Shown: positions 8,609 through 17,618 of the stretch, in pieces
Position numbering within the stretch: position 1 is the first letter of the stretch
How the letters are laid out: every line of letters starts with the position of its first letter
Assembly: GCA_964527995.1 (NCBI GenBank)
Contig: CAZGRP010000002.1
Location: forward strand, 128,232 to 192,231
Source of the DNA: CAZGRP01 sp964527995
Lineage (GTDB): Bacteria; Zhuqueibacterota; Zhuqueibacteria; Oceanimicrobiales; CAZGRP01
DNA length: 64,000 bases
Reading direction: 5' to 3'
Made by a program: the position numbers and the translations under genes
Notes under the pieces: generated by a model
What the model was told of the DNA's origin: nothing
Database searches by the model: none
Seen by the model: the letters and a program-made list of their open reading frames with translations, nothing else

Positions 8609-9670
8609 ATGGCTGAGCTGACTCGCGAGAGAATAGCTGCCGTCGACCCGGATGGTATGCTCGACCGCATCCTCGGGCTCGGAGACCAGTTGCAACGCGC
8701 CTGGCAGGAAGCGCAGCGGGTCGAGCCGAAGGTCGACGGCGATCGTGTGAAAAACGTGGTCGTGGCCGGCATGGGAGGCTCGGCCATCAGCGGCGACATC
8801 GTGCGGGCGGTCGTGGCCAACGAGTCCGGCGTGCCATTGCTGGTAAACCGCAACTACGACCTCCCCAGCTATGTCGGTCCCGACACGCTTGTGGTTGCGT
8901 CCAGCTACTCGGGAAACACCGAAGAGACGCTGGCGGCATTCGAGCAGGCACGTGCCAGAGGGGCCCAGATCGTGGCGATCACCTCAGGGGGGCGGCTGAG
9001 GCAGCGGGCCGAAGAGCAGGCGTGCACGGTCTATCCGATCACCATCGCCAGCCCGCCTCGAGCCGCCATTTCTTTCTTGACCGCCCCTTTGCTGCACCTG
9101 CTGGCCTTCTTGCGCCACATTCCGGATCCAGGAAACGATGTCGGGGAAACGGCAGCGCGACTGAAAAGCCTGGCAGGCCGATTCGGACCTGAGGTCGTGG
9201 GCGGCGACAACCTGTGCAAGAGCCTGGCATCCCATCTGTATCAAAAGCTGCCCCTCATCTACGCTGCGGTTCACCCACTGGAAGGGGTCGCCTGGCGCTG
9301 GAAAGGCCAGTTCTCGGAGAACAGCAAGATGCTGGCGTTTGCGAATGTTCTTCCCGAGATGAACCACAACGAGATCGTTGGCTGGGGTCTCGACAAGGCT
9401 CTACAGGAGCGAATCCGGGTCGTCTTCCTGCGTGATCGGGACGAACATCCGCGCATTCGCAGGCGGTTCGAGATCACCAAAGAACTGTTGCAAGGAGAGA
9501 CCGGGACGATCCTCGAGGTTGGCAGTGAAGGGGAGTCACTCCTGGCGAGGCTGTTTTCACTCATTTTCATCGGTGACCTGACGAGTCTCTACCTGGCGGT
9601 GCTCAACGGCGTGGATCCGACCCCGGTGGCGAAGATTGATACGCTCAAGCAGAGACTCGCCCAGGGCTGA
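8609..9670 (+). CDS. Bifunctional phosphoglucose/phosphomannose isomerase-like protein
   Basis: A 353-residue SIS-domain isomerase of the archaeal/bacterial bifunctional type. It would interconvert fructose 6-phosphate with glucose 6-phosphate and mannose 6-phosphate. The phosphosugar-binding segments GMGGSAISGDIVRA and ASSYSGNTEETLAAFEQA are clear, and the C-terminal part has the characteristic NHNEIVGW and DRDEHPRIRRRFEITKELL. ATG 8609 begins two bases after the Enzyme I stop. Its place next to HPr and Enzyme I suggests a role in sugar-phosphate entry to glycolysis or nucleotide-sugar synthesis. Confidence 0.88.
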   Translation: MAELTRERIAAVDPDGMLDRILGLGDQLQRAWQEAQRVEPKVDGDRVKNVVVAGMGGSAISGDIVRAVVANESGVPLLVNRNYDLPSYVGPDTLVVASSYSGNTEETLAAFEQARARGAQIVAITSGGRLRQRAEEQACTVYPITIASPPRAAISFLTAPLLHLLAFLRHIPDPGNDVGETAARLKSLAGRFGPEVVGGDNLCKSLASHLYQKLPLIYAAVHPLEGVAWRWKGQFSENSKMLAFANVLPEMNHNEIVGWGLDKALQERIRVVFLRDRDEHPRIRRRFEITKELLQGETGTILEVGSEGESLLARLFSLIFIGDLTSLYLAVLNGVDPTPVAKIDTLKQRLAQG

Positions 9671-9794
9671 GGCGGAGACTCCGTCGTAGTCGTCGACATC
9701 ACAAGAATAGGCGAGCCGCCCGTGCGGCCTCGTGGTGCCCTGTGGCGCCGCCGCACCGGGCTTGCCGGGAACGCTGGCTGGAAAGGAGAACAAT
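9671..9794 (+). promoter_or_regulatory. GC-rich, hairpin-forming leader before metK
   Basis: The 124 bases between the isomerase and metK fold into short hairpins: GCCGC/GCGGC around 9715-9728, GGTGCC/GGCGCC with a CTGT loop around 9733-9750, and CCGG/CCGG shortly before the AAAGGAG ribosome site. No T-run follows and I cannot match it to a known SAM riboswitch class. It may only be an intergenic spacer. Confidence 0.25.
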
Positions 9795-10928
9795 ATGTCT
9801 TTCATGCTTTTTACCTCCGAGTCGGTGACGGAAGGACACCCGGATAAGATCGCGGATCAGATTTCCGATGCTGTCCTCGACACGGTGCTTGCCGATGATC
9901 CCAAGGGCCGGGTGGCGTGCGAGACGTTCGTCACCACCGGTCTGGTGCTCGTCGGAGGTGAAATCACTACAACCACCTACGTCGATGTACCGAAGATCGT
10001 CCGAGAGGTGATCCGCGACATCGGCTACACGGATGCCCGCTTCGGCTTCGATGCCGACAGTTGTGCGGTGTTGACAGCGATCGATCCACAATCGCCCGAT
10101 ATCGCCATGGGGGTCGATCGTGAGGGCGCCGGCGATCAGGGCTTGATGTTCGGTTACGCCGTGCGGGAGACAAAGGAACTCATGCCTCTGCCCATCATTC
10201 TGGCTCATCGCCTCACCCGGCAGCTCTCGGAGGTTCGCAGAACGGGCGTCCTGCCCTACCTGCGGCCAGACGGAAAATCGCAGGTGACCGTCCTTTATGA
10301 GGACAACAAGCCGGTGCAGGTCAAGAACGTGGTGGTCTCGGCGCAGCATGCTCCGGAAATCTCCATCGAACAACTACGTTTCGACATCATCGAGAAGGTC
10401 ATCAAACCCGTGATTCCGACCGAGTATGTCGACGACGACAAGATCGTCTATCACATCAACCCGACCGGGCGCTTCGTGATCGGCGGGCCGCAAGGCGACG
10501 CCGGGCTGACCGGTCGAAAGATCATCGTCGATACCTATGGTGGTTTTGGCCGCCATGGCGGCGGTTGCTTTTCTGGCAAGGACCCAACCAAGGTCGACCG
10601 CTCTGCCACCTACGCTGCCCGCTACGTCGCCAAGAACATCGTAGCTGCCGGCCTGGCCGACCGTTGCGAGGTGCAACTGGCCTATGCCATCGGTGTTGCC
10701 GAGCCGGTGTCGGTCCACGTCCAGAGCTTTGGCACCGGCCGTATCTCCGACGATGAGATCAGCGAGCGGGTGCGCAGGGTGTTCGACCTGCGACCGCGCA
10801 GCATCATCGAGATGCTCGACTTGCAGCGACCGATTTACCGGAAGACTTCTGTCTACGGCCACTTCGGCCGCGAGGAGGAGTCATTCACCTGGGAGAGAAC
10901 CGACCGGGCCGAAGAGCTGGCGCGCTGA
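9795..10928 (+). CDS. metK: S-adenosylmethionine synthetase
   Basis: Makes S-adenosylmethionine from methionine and ATP in the cytoplasm. The 377-residue protein has every family signature: TSESVTEGHPDKIADQISDA at the N-terminus, GAGDQGLMFGYA, GGFGRHGGGCFSGKDPTKVD (the phosphate-binding region) and AYAIGVAEPVSV. ATG 9795 has AAAGGAG 6 bases upstream; the upstream in-frame extension is Gly/Ala/Pro-rich and unlike the family. It is followed by ahcY, forming an activated-methyl-cycle pair. Confidence 0.97.
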   Translation: MSFMLFTSESVTEGHPDKIADQISDAVLDTVLADDPKGRVACETFVTTGLVLVGGEITTTTYVDVPKIVREVIRDIGYTDARFGFDADSCAVLTAIDPQSPDIAMGVDREGAGDQGLMFGYAVRETKELMPLPIILAHRLTRQLSEVRRTGVLPYLRPDGKSQVTVLYEDNKPVQVKNVVVSAQHAPEISIEQLRFDIIEKVIKPVIPTEYVDDDKIVYHINPTGRFVIGGPQGDAGLTGRKIIVDTYGGFGRHGGGCFSGKDPTKVDRSATYAARYVAKNIVAAGLADRCEVQLAYAIGVAEPVSVHVQSFGTGRISDDEISERVRRVFDLRPRSIIEMLDLQRPIYRKTSVYGHFGREEESFTWERTDRAEELAR

Positions 10929-10970
10929 CACGCCGGCACGGTCCTTCATCAACAGAACAGGAGGTTGCGA

Positions 10971-12230
10971 GTGGAATACGACATCCGTGATATCCAGTTG
11001 GCAGGCGAAGGCAAACGGCGCATCGAATGGGCCGACCACGACATGCCGGTGCTGGCTCAGCTCCGGCAGCGGTTTGAGAAGGAAAAGCCGCTGCAGGGAA
11101 GGCGTATGTCGGCCTGCCTGCACGTCACCGCCGAGACCGCCAATCTGGTGCGCACGCTGAAGGCCGGTGGAGCCGACGTGCTGCTGTGCGCTTCCAATCC
11201 GTTATCGACGCAGGATGATGTGGCGGCCGCCCTTGTCAAGGAGTATGGCATACCGACGTTTGCCATCAAAGGAGAGGATAACCAGACCTACTACCGCCAC
11301 ATCCACACGGCGGTGCGTCACCGGCCGGTGGTGACGATGGATGACGGTGCCGATTTGGTCAGCGTGATCCATGCCGAGTACCCCGATGTCGCCGCTCAGG
11401 TGGTCGGCAGCATGGAGGAGACCACGACCGGCGTCATCCGGCTGCGAGCCATGGAGCGCGACGGCGCCCTGAAGTTTCCGGTGATCGCCGTCAACGATGC
11501 CACCACCAAGAATCTTTTTGACAACCGCTACGGCACGGGCCAGTCGACCATCGACGGCATCATTCGGGCCACAGACGTTTTGCTTGCCGGCAAGAATTTC
11601 GTGGTTGCCGGATACGGCTGGTGCGGCAAGGGCGTGTCGATGCGGGCCCGTGGCATGGGCGCCAACGTCATCGTCACGGAGGTCAATCCGGTTCGTGCCA
11701 TCGAAGCCGTCATGGACGGGTTTCGCGTCATGCCGATGGTGGAAGCGGCGCAGATCGGCGACATTTTCTGCACCTTGACCGGCAATACCCATGTCATTCG
11801 CAAGGAGCATTTCGAGGTGATGAAAGATGGTGCTCTGGTCGCCAACTCGGGCCACTTCAATGTCGAGATCGATCTGCCTGCCCTCGAGGCCATGGCTGCC
11901 GAGGTTCAGAAGGGGGTCCGGGCTTTTGTCGACCGCTACGTTCTTGCCGACGGCCGGCGCATTCATATCCTGGCCGAAGGCCGACTGATCAACCTGTCGG
12001 CGGCCGAGGGACACCCGGCGTCGGTGATGGATATGAGTTTTTCGACCCAGGCTCTGGCAACAGAGTTCGTTATCAAGAACGCCGGCAAACTGGCTGCAAA
12101 AGTTCACCGCGTACCGCAGGAGATCGAAGACTGGGTGGCTCGGCTGAAGCTCAAGTCGATGTCGGTCACCATTGACGAGCTGACAGAGGAGCAGAAGCAC
12201 TATCTCGAATCGTGGGAGCTCGGCACCTGA
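10971..12230 (+). CDS. ahcY: Adenosylhomocysteinase
   Basis: Hydrolyses S-adenosylhomocysteine to adenosine and homocysteine, removing the inhibitor left by methyltransferases. The 419-residue protein shows SMEETTTGVIRLRAM, AVNDATTKNLFDNRYGTGQS and the NAD-binding segment GYGWCGKGVSMRARGMGA. It is the shorter form that lacks the roughly 40-residue insertion found in many proteobacterial and eukaryotic enzymes. GTG 10971 is preferred over TTG 10965 because CAGGAGG at 10958-10964 is correctly spaced for it. It is the last gene before a strong terminator. Confidence 0.96.
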   Translation: MEYDIRDIQLAGEGKRRIEWADHDMPVLAQLRQRFEKEKPLQGRRMSACLHVTAETANLVRTLKAGGADVLLCASNPLSTQDDVAAALVKEYGIPTFAIKGEDNQTYYRHIHTAVRHRPVVTMDDGADLVSVIHAEYPDVAAQVVGSMEETTTGVIRLRAMERDGALKFPVIAVNDATTKNLFDNRYGTGQSTIDGIIRATDVLLAGKNFVVAGYGWCGKGVSMRARGMGANVIVTEVNPVRAIEAVMDGFRVMPMVEAAQIGDIFCTLTGNTHVIRKEHFEVMKDGALVANSGHFNVEIDLPALEAMAAEVQKGVRAFVDRYVLADGRRIHILAEGRLINLSAAEGHPASVMDMSFSTQALATEFVIKNAGKLAAKVHRVPQEIEDWVARLKLKSMSVTIDELTEEQKHYLESWELGT

Positions 12231-12289
12231 CGGCGGGTTGCCGCTGTTCCCCTGGCTCGACAAAAAGGGCCGGTTGACTGTTGAAATCA

Positions 12290-12319
12290 AGCCCCATGGT
12301 TGGGTCCATGGGGCTTTTT
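12290..12319 (+). terminator. Rho-independent terminator after ahcY
   Basis: A perfect 10-bp stem (AGCCCCATGG / CCATGGGGCT) with a TTGGGT loop, followed by a run of five T. It ends the unit that begins with the promoter at 5383. Confidence 0.93.
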
Positions 12320-12412
12320 GCTTGTGTCAAGAAAGGGCGTGCCGATGCCGATATTGAAATTGACCTATGCCACCCACCCACGCATCGCGTCCCCAAACTC
12401 GAGGTAGGAGAT

Positions 12413-14491
12413 ATGCACGAGCAGAGCAAGCAGCGGCCTTCGCCGAAGGCGGCGCGGCTTCTGGGGGTTGTCAGAGCGCTGTCGCCGCTGGTTCTCTTGG
12501 CCTCCCTGGCGATCTTGCAGCTCGACTGTTCTTTTCAGTCGCCATCTGCGCCGACCTGGGATGCAGACCTATCGGTTCCCCTGATTGCCAAGACCTTTAC
12601 CATGTCGAAGTTTGTCGAGGATGAAGACCATCTCTTTGTCGGCCAGGACAGCCTGGTTCATTTTGAGTTCGAACAGAACCTGGACCGCTACTACGTCGGC
12701 GACAAGTTGAAGATCGACGGCTTCGACCAGGCTTTCAATTTCCAGTTGGGCGTCTTCCGGATCAATGAGCCGCCGCCAGAGAATGTCGGGATCGTTCTTG
12801 GCGATATCTTTCCCCCGGCCAACCAGCTCGGCGGTCTACGCGTTCCTGTCCCTGCATTCCAGTTTGCCCCGGACCCGGTACCGCTCGACCCGTTTCAGGA
12901 GTTCGATTACGTCGTCCTCGAACGGGCTGATGTCAGCATCCGTTTGGACAACAACTTGCCGATTCCGCTGGGACCGTCCCTTCTCTTGGAAATCCGCGAC
13001 GGCGTGATGGACACCGTCATCGCCACCGTGTCGCACAACCAGATCGTTCAGCCCGGCGACTTCTTCGTTGAGAATCTCCAGCTCGGCCATACGCGACTTC
13101 CGAACACCTTGTCTGTCCGCGTGGAAGGCGGCTCCCCCGGCAGCAGCACGCCTGTGCCCATCGATCCGCAGGCCAGCTTCCGCATCACCACACAGATCCA
13201 CACCCTGGAGGTCTCGGAGGCGTCGGCACAGATCCCGCCGCAGCATCTTGAGGGCACGGAGCTGGTTGCTTTGAGCGATTCGGTGGTGGTGACCGAGGCG
13301 AAGATCAAGAGCGGCCTGATTCATGTGACGCTGCAAGGGGCTTTCCCGCTCGACGGCCTGCTGACCTTTAGTTTCCCCGATTTTGTGAACGCGTCCGGAC
13401 AGCCGCTCGGTGGCCAGCTTCGCCTCAGCCGTAATGCCGTCAACGAATTCGACGTCGATGTCAGCAACTACCGTTTCGTGCCGGAACCTGCACCCCTGGG
13501 GCAGCAGAAGGTGCGTTTTCACTGGCTCTTCGACAGCGACGACTCCGGCACGCAGAGGGTCCTGGTGAAGAGCACCGACCAGATCCAGGCCCAGGTGAAC
13601 GTCTCGCCGATCATCTTTTCGGAGATCGCCGGAACGGTGTACGACCAGACCATCGACATCGACCAACAGACCTTCCAGCTCGACATTCCATCCGGGCTCG
13701 ATAGCGTGATCCTCGCAAGCGGCCGGCTCGAACTGACCATCAACAATGCCATCAACTTTCCGGTGCGCACCGACATCATGATCGAGGGCCAAGATGACGC
13801 CGGCGTCCGTACCGAGGTCGAAGTCCGCGAGGTGATCCAGGCGGCTTCCAGCCCGGGCGTGCCGACGCCAACAACCATCGTGTTCGACACGAATAACCAG
13901 CAGGTGGCCGCTTTCATCAACTCGCTGCCCACGCTGGTGCGCGTGTTCGGGCGGGTCGTGGTCGGCGATGAGCAGTGGCAGGGTCGGATCACCGCCAACG
14001 ATTTCGTCGACGGCAAGGTTCGGTTCACAGCGCCACTGGCCTTGAGTCTGCCAGCGCAGACGGTCGAGGAGGTTCTCGATGAGGTTCAGATCGACCAGGA
14101 TGTGCGCAAGCAGGTCAAGAAACGCGTCGGGGCGGGCCAGCTTGTGGCGCAGGTCGGCAACCATCTTCCGGTCGGTGCCCGCGTGGAGATCTTTTTCGGA
14201 GCTGTCGACTCGCTGGTGTTTCAGCAGCCGGAGATCGTCCTGGGGCCGGTTGAGATCGGCCCTGGTCAGGTGGATGAGGCTACAGGGCGTGTGGCCGAGG
14301 AGACCGTGCAAGAAGCGCGTATCGAGGTGACCAAAGACCAGATCGAACGCCTGTTCACGGCACCCCTCTACGCCGGACTGCGCGTCGCCATGCCCGGCAC
14401 CAACGGCAAGGTAGTGCGTGTTGCGCCCACCGATTACGTCCGGGTCAAAGCTTTCGCCAAAGTGCAGTTGCAGGTGGACTTCAACAAATGA
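12413..14491 (+). CDS. Hypothetical secreted or lipoprotein-like beta-rich protein
   Basis: I do not recognise a family. The 692-residue protein begins with a hydrophobic signal segment (LVLLASLAILQLDC) ending in Cys39, a possible lipoprotein site, although Asp just before the Cys is unusual. The rest is rich in Val, Asp, Gln and Pro with alternating beta-like patterns and no evident catalytic motif, consistent with a large surface or periplasmic beta-sandwich protein. ATG 12413 follows GAGGTAGGAG; the open frame upstream runs through the terminator and is rejected. It is 18 bases upstream of a barrel-like gene, so the two are likely co-expressed and may act together at the outer membrane. 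Confidence 0.7.
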   Translation: MHEQSKQRPSPKAARLLGVVRALSPLVLLASLAILQLDCSFQSPSAPTWDADLSVPLIAKTFTMSKFVEDEDHLFVGQDSLVHFEFEQNLDRYYVGDKLKIDGFDQAFNFQLGVFRINEPPPENVGIVLGDIFPPANQLGGLRVPVPAFQFAPDPVPLDPFQEFDYVVLERADVSIRLDNNLPIPLGPSLLLEIRDGVMDTVIATVSHNQIVQPGDFFVENLQLGHTRLPNTLSVRVEGGSPGSSTPVPIDPQASFRITTQIHTLEVSEASAQIPPQHLEGTELVALSDSVVVTEAKIKSGLIHVTLQGAFPLDGLLTFSFPDFVNASGQPLGGQLRLSRNAVNEFDVDVSNYRFVPEPAPLGQQKVRFHWLFDSDDSGTQRVLVKSTDQIQAQVNVSPIIFSEIAGTVYDQTIDIDQQTFQLDIPSGLDSVILASGRLELTINNAINFPVRTDIMIEGQDDAGVRTEVEVREVIQAASSPGVPTPTTIVFDTNNQQVAAFINSLPTLVRVFGRVVVGDEQWQGRITANDFVDGKVRFTAPLALSLPAQTVEEVLDEVQIDQDVRKQVKKRVGAGQLVAQVGNHLPVGARVEIFFGAVDSLVFQQPEIVLGPVEIGPGQVDEATGRVAEETVQEARIEVTKDQIERLFTAPLYAGLRVAMPGTNGKVVRVAPTDYVRVKAFAKVQLQVDFNK

Positions 14492-14509
14492 ACTCGAGGG
14501 AACAGAGCC

Positions 14510-15772
14510 ATGAGACGATCCATATGGCCGGTGGTGCTGGCAGTCGCTCTGCTGGCAATGCCGGGAGTTGACGGCTGGGCTCAGCAGGGCTTGTCGAACG
14601 CCCGCAGCGTTGGCATGGGCGGTGCCTACACGGCGCTGGCGAGGGGAGTCGAGGCCCCGATGTGGAACCCGGCCAACCTCGGCCTTTCGCCGCGCAACAA
14701 GTTTTCGGTCAACCTGCTCGCGTTTGGTGTCGGTTTGCAAAACAACAGCTTCTCCAAGTCGCAGTACGAACTTTACAACGGCAAGTACTGGGACGAAACC
14801 GACAAGGCGGCGATCCTGGCTTCGGTGCCGGCCGATGGTTTCCGTCTGGATGGCGTCGGGGAGTTTCAGCTCCTCAGCCTGGGCGTGGGCATGGGAGCTG
14901 TGAGCGTTTCCGGCATGGGGTGGAGCGACTTGCGCTTCGACCGCGACTACGTCGATTTCGCGCTCAACGGCAACGAATTCGGCCGAACCTACGATTTTTC
15001 CCAAACGGATGGCCGCGGTGGCCTGGTTTCGGGAGTCGGGGTGTCCTTCGGTTTCCCGGTCCGGCTGACCCCTGCCCGGGAGACCACCCTGGGAATCACG
15101 GTGCGGTTGCTCAAAGGTTGGCTGTACGGCGAAGTGCTGGAGTCCGAGGGGTCCTTCAAGACGACCCTGGACGGTGCCTCTGGAGAGGGGAGAATACGAA
15201 CGCGCTATGCCACCGGCGGCTCTGGACTGGCCGCTGACCTGGGCGCGGCCGCCGATCTCGGCAAGCGCTGGTACGCCAGCCTGGTCTGGCAGAACGTTGT
15301 CGGCAGCGTCAAGTGGACTCGCGAAACCAAAGAGTGGGAGTACCGGGTGGTGGCCGACACTCTCACGGCCGAGAGCGCTTCGGGCGTGGATGCTGACTCG
15401 TTGATTCACACCTACGAGACCACACGGCCGATCGCCAGTTTTCGGACGGGGATTCCTTCGAAGCTGCGTCTGGGGCTGGCGCGCACAGGGCGGCGTCTCA
15501 TCCTGGCCTTCGACGTCGCTCAAGACCTGCGTCAGGATGCCACGTTCCACCAGGGCCCGAGATTCTCTCTCGGTGTCGAACTAAAGCCGATCGGTTTGCT
15601 GCCCCTGCGGGCTGGGCTGGCGACCGGGGGCAGAGCGGGCACGACATCATCCTTTGGGTTCGGTCTGCACTTCTGGACGCTCCGCTTCGACGCTGCCGTG
15701 GTCAACTATGGCGGCCTCAGCGCCGGGAAAGGGAAAGGTCTTGGATTTGCCTTCGGGGTGAAGTTTCAATAA
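14510..15772 (+). CDS. Outer-membrane beta-barrel-like protein (DUF5723/PorV-like superfamily, tentative)
   Basis: A 420-residue secreted protein with a cleavable signal peptide (VVLAVALLAMPGVDGWAQ). After it comes the pattern ARSVGMGGAYTALARGVEAP and WNPANLGLS, typical of the FadL/PorV/DUF5723 group of FCB outer-membrane barrels. The remainder alternates hydrophobic and polar residues and ends in an aromatic strand (GFAFGVKFQ), as barrels do. It lies directly downstream of the lipoprotein-like gene and just before a terminator. A link to SprA-dependent secretion, as with PorV in Bacteroidetes, is speculation. Function unknown. Confidence 0.65.
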   Translation: MRRSIWPVVLAVALLAMPGVDGWAQQGLSNARSVGMGGAYTALARGVEAPMWNPANLGLSPRNKFSVNLLAFGVGLQNNSFSKSQYELYNGKYWDETDKAAILASVPADGFRLDGVGEFQLLSLGVGMGAVSVSGMGWSDLRFDRDYVDFALNGNEFGRTYDFSQTDGRGGLVSGVGVSFGFPVRLTPARETTLGITVRLLKGWLYGEVLESEGSFKTTLDGASGEGRIRTRYATGGSGLAADLGAAADLGKRWYASLVWQNVVGSVKWTRETKEWEYRVVADTLTAESASGVDADSLIHTYETTRPIASFRTGIPSKLRLGLARTGRRLILAFDVAQDLRQDATFHQGPRFSLGVELKPIGLLPLRAGLATGGRAGTTSSFGFGLHFWTLRFDAAVVNYGGLSAGKGKGLGFAFGVKFQ

Positions 15773-15801
15773 CGCCTTTGACCTGGACCGCTTCTATCGA
15801 C

Positions 15802-15829
15802 GGGCCTCTCCATGAGGCCCATTTTTTTT
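15802..15829 (+). terminator. Rho-independent terminator after the barrel-like gene
   Basis: A 7-bp stem GGGCCTC/GAGGCCC with a TCCAT loop, then A and eight T. It separates the secreted-protein pair from the aldehyde dehydrogenase unit. Confidence 0.92.
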
Positions 15830-15880
15830 CGCCTGGATGCAGAACGTGGCGGGCAGCGGCAAGGACCACCCAACTTTCGC

Positions 15881-15909
15881 TTGACAAATTGGCTGGAAAG
15901 CCCTATTTT
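15881..15909 (+). promoter_or_regulatory. Sigma-70-type promoter of the aldehyde dehydrogenase-pduL operon
   Basis: Consensus TTGACA, a 17-base spacer and TATTTT. Transcription should begin near 15917, giving a leader of about 37 bases before GTG 15954. It is the closest match to consensus in the window. Confidence 0.82.
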
Positions 15910-15953
15910 TACAGCCGGTTTTCTAAGGTAGCCATCATCCATGAGGTCGCGGC

Positions 15954-17567
15954 GTGTTGGTGGATCCAGATCTGGAGTCGATCCAGGAGGCGCGGCGCCT
16001 TTGTCGCCAGGCGAAGGAGGCACAAGAGCGCTTTGCCGAGTTCAGTCAGGCGGAGGTTGATCGCGTCGTTGCTGCGATGGCCGAAGCAGGCTTCCGGGCT
16101 GCGGAGCGGCTGGCCCGTATGGCCGTCGAGGAAACCGGCTACGGCCGTGTCGACGACAAGATCCGGAAGAACGAATTCTGTACCCGCGACCTGTACGAGG
16201 CGATCCGGGACCTGCGCACGGTCGGTGTCATCCGTGAAGACGCCCGCAAGGGCCTCGTTGAGATCGCTGAGCCTCTGGGTGTGGTCGCGGCCATCATTCC
16301 AACCACCAATCCTACCTCCACGACTTTTTTCAAGGGAATCATCTCTGTCAAGACGCGCAACGCGGTGATATTCTCGCCGCATCCACGCGCGGTAGGGTGT
16401 ATCTGCGAATCCGCCCAGGTGCTACGCCAAGCTGCGGAAGCGAGCGGCGCACCTGCCGGATTGATCGGGTGCATGACCCGGGCGACGCTGCCGGGAACGA
16501 ATGAATTGATGCGACATCCGGACGTCAGCCTGATTCTGGCCACCGGGGGTCACGGCCTGGTGAAGGCCGCATACAGCTCCGGAAAGCCGGCCTACGGTGT
16601 CGGACCGGGCAATGTTCCTGTGTACATCGACCGGTCGGCGAACATCGCCAAGGCGGTGGCCGACGCCGTCGCGGGCAAGACCTTCGATTACGGCACGCTG
16701 TGCTCATCGGAGCAGGCACTGGTTGTCGATGCGCCGGTGAAGTCGGAGGTCATTTCGCATCTTCGTGAGCTGCGCGCCTATTTTCTTTCGGCGGCCGAGG
16801 CTGAACGTGTCGGTCGTGCCCTCATCGCAGCCGGGGGACGCGTAAATCCAGACCTGGTGGGTCAGCCGGCCCAGCGCATCGCCCAGGCCGCTGGTTTCGA
16901 CGTGCCGGCCGAGACCTCTGTGCTCGTTGGCGAGCTGAGTGGGGTGGGGCGTGAGTTTCCGCTTTCCGGGGAGAAGTTGTCACCGGTGCTGGCTTTCTAC
17001 ACCGTCGATGGCTGGGAAGAGGGGCTGCGGCGCTGCATCGAGATCGTGAACTTCGGCGGCCGCGGGCACACCGCCGCCATTCACGCCGGCGATCGTGATG
17101 TGGTCCAGCAGTTCGCGCAACGGATTCCGGCGTTCCGTGTGGTGGTCAACACTCCGGCCTCTCTCGGCGCCGTAGGTTACACGAACGAGCTCGACCCGTC
17201 CATGACCCTCGGTTGCGGCAGCTACGGCGGCAACATCACCGCCGACAACATCACTGCCCGGCACCTGATGAACGTCAAACGTGTGGCCTGGGAGACTCGG
17301 CCGCTGTCGGCCGGCCGCCGGCGCCGCGACTGGCGTCCAGTCGTGCGCTCTGCTGCCGAGGTCAACCGCGAAGCGCCTTACCATAAGGCTCTGGCTACCT
17401 CGGTGTCGCGCAAGGGAAGTCCTGCCGCGCCGCGGCACACCGCGGCACCTTCCTCGCCCGCCGGGCCGTCGGCACCTTCCCCGGCGGAGCGTCGTTACGG
17501 CAGCAGTGGCCTGACGGAAAGCGACGTGGCGCGTATCATCGAAGAATTTCAGCGAAGCCGGAGGTAG
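15954..17567 (+). CDS. CoA-acylating aldehyde dehydrogenase (EutE/PduP type) with C-terminal encapsulation-like peptide
   Basis: Oxidises a short aldehyde with NAD and CoA to acyl-CoA. The 537-residue protein has the nucleotide-binding part (IPTTNPTSTTFFKGI), the PduP/EutE segment GVGPGNVPVYIDRSANIAKA and catalytic Cys250 in FDYGTLCSSEQA. The first about 450 residues are the full enzyme. Beyond that is a Pro/Ala/Ser-rich linker of about 50 residues and a final amphipathic helix (GLTESDVARIIEEFQRSRR), the arrangement of peptides that target enzymes into bacterial microcompartments. GTG 15954 has GAGG 7 bases upstream. PduL follows, giving an acyl-CoA to acyl-phosphate step. No shell gene is in the window. 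Confidence 0.92.
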   Translation: MLVDPDLESIQEARRLCRQAKEAQERFAEFSQAEVDRVVAAMAEAGFRAAERLARMAVEETGYGRVDDKIRKNEFCTRDLYEAIRDLRTVGVIREDARKGLVEIAEPLGVVAAIIPTTNPTSTTFFKGIISVKTRNAVIFSPHPRAVGCICESAQVLRQAAEASGAPAGLIGCMTRATLPGTNELMRHPDVSLILATGGHGLVKAAYSSGKPAYGVGPGNVPVYIDRSANIAKAVADAVAGKTFDYGTLCSSEQALVVDAPVKSEVISHLRELRAYFLSAAEAERVGRALIAAGGRVNPDLVGQPAQRIAQAAGFDVPAETSVLVGELSGVGREFPLSGEKLSPVLAFYTVDGWEEGLRRCIEIVNFGGRGHTAAIHAGDRDVVQQFAQRIPAFRVVVNTPASLGAVGYTNELDPSMTLGCGSYGGNITADNITARHLMNVKRVAWETRPLSAGRRRRDWRPVVRSAAEVNREAPYHKALATSVSRKGSPAAPRHTAAPSSPAGPSAPSPAERRYGSSGLTESDVARIIEEFQRSRR

Positions 17568-17618
17568 CCTGACCGTGGAGTTTTGTCTGGCTTTTGGCGC
17601 TGGTGTCGAGGCGGCGTT

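Noticed and set aside
12836..15550. 904-codon open frame on the minus strand
   Set aside because: It is antisense to two plus-strand genes that have signal peptides, ribosome sites and family motifs. Its sequence is His/Asp/Arg-rich with no domain, as expected of a GC-rich shadow.
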